A DNA stretch of 51,053 bases from the NCBI GenBank assembly GCA_003221515.1, contig QHSI01000016.1, positions 1 to 51,053 of the forward strand, written 5' to 3'. The notes under the pieces are model-generated. The model saw only the letters and a list, made by a program, of their open reading frames with translations. It had not been told where the DNA came from and searched no databases. Shown in pieces: positions 49,115 to 51,053 of this stretch. The stretch comes from Candidatus Rokuibacteriota bacterium (GTDB lineage: Bacteria > Methylomirabilota > Methylomirabilia > Rokubacteriales > CSP1-6). Within the stretch, counting starts at the first letter, position 1, and each line of letters begins with the position of its first letter. A program made the position numbers and the translations under genes.

Positions 49115-51053
49115 TCAAAACAAAATCGCCAGCGCCGCCATGCCCAGGAGGGCGGAGCCGATGGTCTGGACGATGTCGCGGATCGTCGGCAGCGCCCGGA
49201 TCTTCTCTTCTTCCTTGGGCGGCACGATGACGGCATCGCCCGGCTCGATCTCCCGGACGTTCGTGAAGCTCGAGATCGCCGAACCGTCGGCCTTCACGAT
49301 GTGGGCGTCCTTCTTGTCCGCCTCCTTCGAGAAGCCCCCGACCCGGTTGATGTAGTAGTCGATGGAGGCGCCTTCTTTGTACTGGACCGACGTCGAGTTG
49401 CGGACCGCGCCCAGCACGTACACGGACTGCGCCGGCTCCGGGACGGTCAGCGCGTCGCCATCGATCAGGACGACGTCGTTCTCGGTGCCCTTGAGCTTGT
49501 CGGGCGGGCCGAGCTGCACCACCATCCGTCCCAGCGCGACCTTCGAGGTCAGGATCTTCAGCATCTCGCGGCGCGCCTGCAGGGCCTGCTGCTGGGCGGC
49601 GACCTCCTCCTTCTCGGCGCCCACGATCGTCGTCGACGCCGAGGCGAGCATGCGCTGCTCCTGCACCTTGAGGAAGCCGTCCAGCTGCTCCTGCTCGACC
49701 TTCCGGAGCGACGCCCGCGTGAAAACGCTACCCTTGAGGAACGCGCGCTCGGTGAAGCCACCCGCCCGCGCCAGGAGCGAGCTCAGCCGCTCGCCTTCGG
49801 CGATCGTGTAGACTCCCGGACGCACGACCTCGCCGGTGAGCGTCACCGTCCGCGCCGACTTGAGCTCGGTGCGCACGGTGATCTCGTCCAGCGCCTTCAG
49901 CAGAAGATCCTGGCTCGCGTCGCCGCTCCACGCCTTCTTGAGATCGACGGAGACGATCTCCATCGACAGATCGGGCCGACGGCGCGCCACCTCGACGCGC
50001 TCGACATACGCCTCGGGCAGGAGGCGGTCGGGCTGCAGGAGCTGGCTGATGCGCATCATCGGCTTGAGCTCGTAGGCGCCGGGATACCTCACCGCGCCCT
50101 CGACCTTCACGATGTTGTAGACGCGCGGATCGCTCCGGTGGATCAGCACGAGGTCGCCCGCGTTGATCGGCGGATTCCCGGGCTCCTCGCCCCTGAGGTA
50201 GTGGCTCGCCAGATCGACGTCGAGCGTGACCCGCTCGGCGTCCGGAAGCGCGCGGACGACCTGGACGCGCTTGAGATAGCTCGTCGGCGTGACCCCGCCG
50301 GCCAGCGCGACCACGTCGGCCAGGCGCGCGCCGCTCGTGATCTCGTAGATCGCCGGGCGTTTCACCTCGCCCGCCACCGCCACCACGTCGCCGACGGTCG
50401 GGACGAAGATCGTGTCGCCCGACTCGAGACGGTAGTCGCGCGTCCGGTCGCCGCGCTGGAGGAAATCGTAGAGGTCGAGCTTCGCGACCTGCACGTTGCC
50501 GCGGAGCAGCCGCACCTCGCGGAGCGAGCCGAGCTTGGTCGGCCCGCCGGCGCTGTAGAGGGCGTTCGTCACGGTGGAGAGCGAGCTCAGCGTGTACACG
50601 CCGGGCTGGCAGACCTCGCCGACGACGTGAACGCTCACCGTGCGCAGGCGGCCCATCGTCACGCTGGCCTGGAAGCCGCGGAAGTAGCGGCCGAGCTCGT
50701 CGCGGATCAGGCGGTCGGCCTGGGAGAACGTGAGCCCCCAGATGCGCAGGTCGCCGACCTTCGGCAGCACGATGCGGCCGTTGCGGTCCACGGTGCGGAT
50801 CAACGTGCTGTCGACGGCGCCCCACACGTTGATCGTGAGGTCGTCGCCGGGACCGAGGACGTAGTCGGGCCCCACCGGGATGTCGTCGACGGGCGCGAAC
50901 GTCGAGACGTTCGAGGCGAACATCGCGTAGCCGTACTGGCGCAGCGGCGCGCCATACGGACCGAGGAACGTCTGCTCGGACGCCGCGCCTTGCTGCTGAG
51001 CCGAGACTTGCTGCAAGCCCGCGCCTTGTTGATTCGCGAGCTGCTGCGCCGTG
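49115..51053 (-). CDS. Wza-like outer-membrane polysaccharide export protein with multiple SLBB domains (5' end outside window)
   Basis: At least 645 residues; the frame is open through the right edge, so the N-terminus and signal peptide are missing. A Gln-rich segment is followed by the Poly_export domain (VGPDYVLGPGDDLTINVWGAVDSTLIRTVDRNGRIVLPKVGDLRIWGLTFSQADRLIRDEL), then repeated SLBB-type domains: VHVVGEVCQPGVYTLSSLSTV, VAVAGEVKRPAIYEITSGARL, VKVEGAVRYPGAYELKPMMRI, VTLTGEVVRPGVYTIAEGERL, VYVLGAVRNSTSVQYKEGASI. The C-terminus is one hydrophobic helix (IVQTIGSALLGMAALAILF). Such proteins form the periplasm-to-surface channel for exopolysaccharide. Confidence 0.94.
   Translation of the reverse strand, partial: TAQQLANQQGAGLQQVSAQQQGAASEQTFLGPYGAPLRQYGYAMFASNVSTFAPVDDIPVGPDYVLGPGDDLTINVWGAVDSTLIRTVDRNGRIVLPKVGDLRIWGLTFSQADRLIRDELGRYFRGFQASVTMGRLRTVSVHVVGEVCQPGVYTLSSLSTVTNALYSAGGPTKLGSLREVRLLRGNVQVAKLDLYDFLQRGDRTRDYRLESGDTIFVPTVGDVVAVAGEVKRPAIYEITSGARLADVVALAGGVTPTSYLKRVQVVRALPDAERVTLDVDLASHYLRGEEPGNPPINAGDLVLIHRSDPRVYNIVKVEGAVRYPGAYELKPMMRISQLLQPDRLLPEAYVERVEVARRRPDLSMEIVSVDLKKAWSGDASQDLLLKALDEITVRTELKSARTVTLTGEVVRPGVYTIAEGERLSSLLARAGGFTERAFLKGSVFTRASLRKVEQEQLDGFLKVQEQRMLASASTTIVGAEKEEVAAQQQALQARREMLKILTSKVALGRMVVQLGPPDKLKGTENDVVLIDGDALTVPEPAQSVYVLGAVRNSTSVQYKEGASIDYYINRVGGFSKEADKKDAHIVKADGSAISSFTNVREIEPGDAVIVPPKEEEKIRALPTIRDIVQTIGSALLGMAALAILF

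Overview
The window is about 51 kb of very GC-rich bacterial DNA with little non-coding space. Genes often overlap by four bases (NTGA or ATGA), and the only tRNA encodes its own CCA. No transposase, phage gene or CRISPR array was seen. The gene set (RNase Y and YmdB, a 6S RNA between zapA and rny, a FabL-type enoyl reductase, luciferase-like and CaiB-type enzymes, a PF04392 solute-binding protein, and an outer-membrane polysaccharide exporter) points to a free-living, Gram-negative-type soil or sediment bacterium. Candidatus Rokubacteria / Methylomirabilota (NC10) is my guess from gene content, not a demonstrated placement.

Region 1 (1-18 kb, almost all minus strand) is housekeeping. In transcription order from the right it holds aroF, a TonB-like protein, tRNA-Val, thrS, infC, rpmI, rplT, pheS, pheT, zapB-like, zapA, then 6S RNA, rny, ymdB, xseA, xseB, ispA, eno, ftsB and a membrane glycosyltransferase. 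One plus-strand crotonase gene, apparently frameshifted, sits between zapA and the 6S RNA. Four sites fit a TTGACN-18 bp-TANNNN promoter: rny, 6S RNA, tRNA-Val and a small ORF near 37.5 kb. infC must start at ATC. A 60 bp repeat occurs three times, once in each gap between thrS, infC, rpmI and rplT.

Region 2 (18.4-24.1 kb). aroF is preceded by what reads as a complete Phe/Tyr attenuator: a 25-residue leader peptide with FFTFFYF, then four mutually complementary GC-rich segments ending in a hairpin and U-tract. Further upstream are a TVP38-type membrane protein and an amidase. A divergent gene of unknown function faces a three-gene operon that looks RiPP-like: a small NHLP/Os1348-like protein, a cyclic-nucleotide-binding protein, and a membrane protein of the PqqD-like plus M50 peptide metalloprotease type whose HExxH reads HQIVH.

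Region 3 (24-37.3 kb) is a mosaic of short accessory operons on both strands: an internally shortened PF04392 binding protein, small secreted proteins, an EthD-type protein, RlpA, MBL hydrolase, pirin, amidohydrolase, LigB-type dioxygenase, CaiB-type CoA transferase, LLM oxidoreductase, inositol monophosphatase, and a 908-residue secreted IPT/TIG protein. A 54 bp exact copy of an IPT-coding segment lies just upstream of that last gene.

Region 4 (37.7-51 kb) is an envelope polysaccharide/lipid locus. It holds a NusG-family (RfaH/UpxY-like) regulator and, on the minus strand, a Wza-like exporter followed by a tight 13-gene run. That run encodes a dedicated type II fatty-acid synthase (two dehydratases, a ketosynthase whose catalytic Cys is His, FabG, an ACP, FabL, an intact ketosynthase) and then counterparts of ArnC, both halves of ArnA, and ArnD, ending with an exported protein and a CpoB/YbgF-like lipoprotein. 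Joining a private acyl-chain synthase to 4-amino-arabinose-type undecaprenyl sugar chemistry beside an exporter is the strongest candidate here for an undescribed system.
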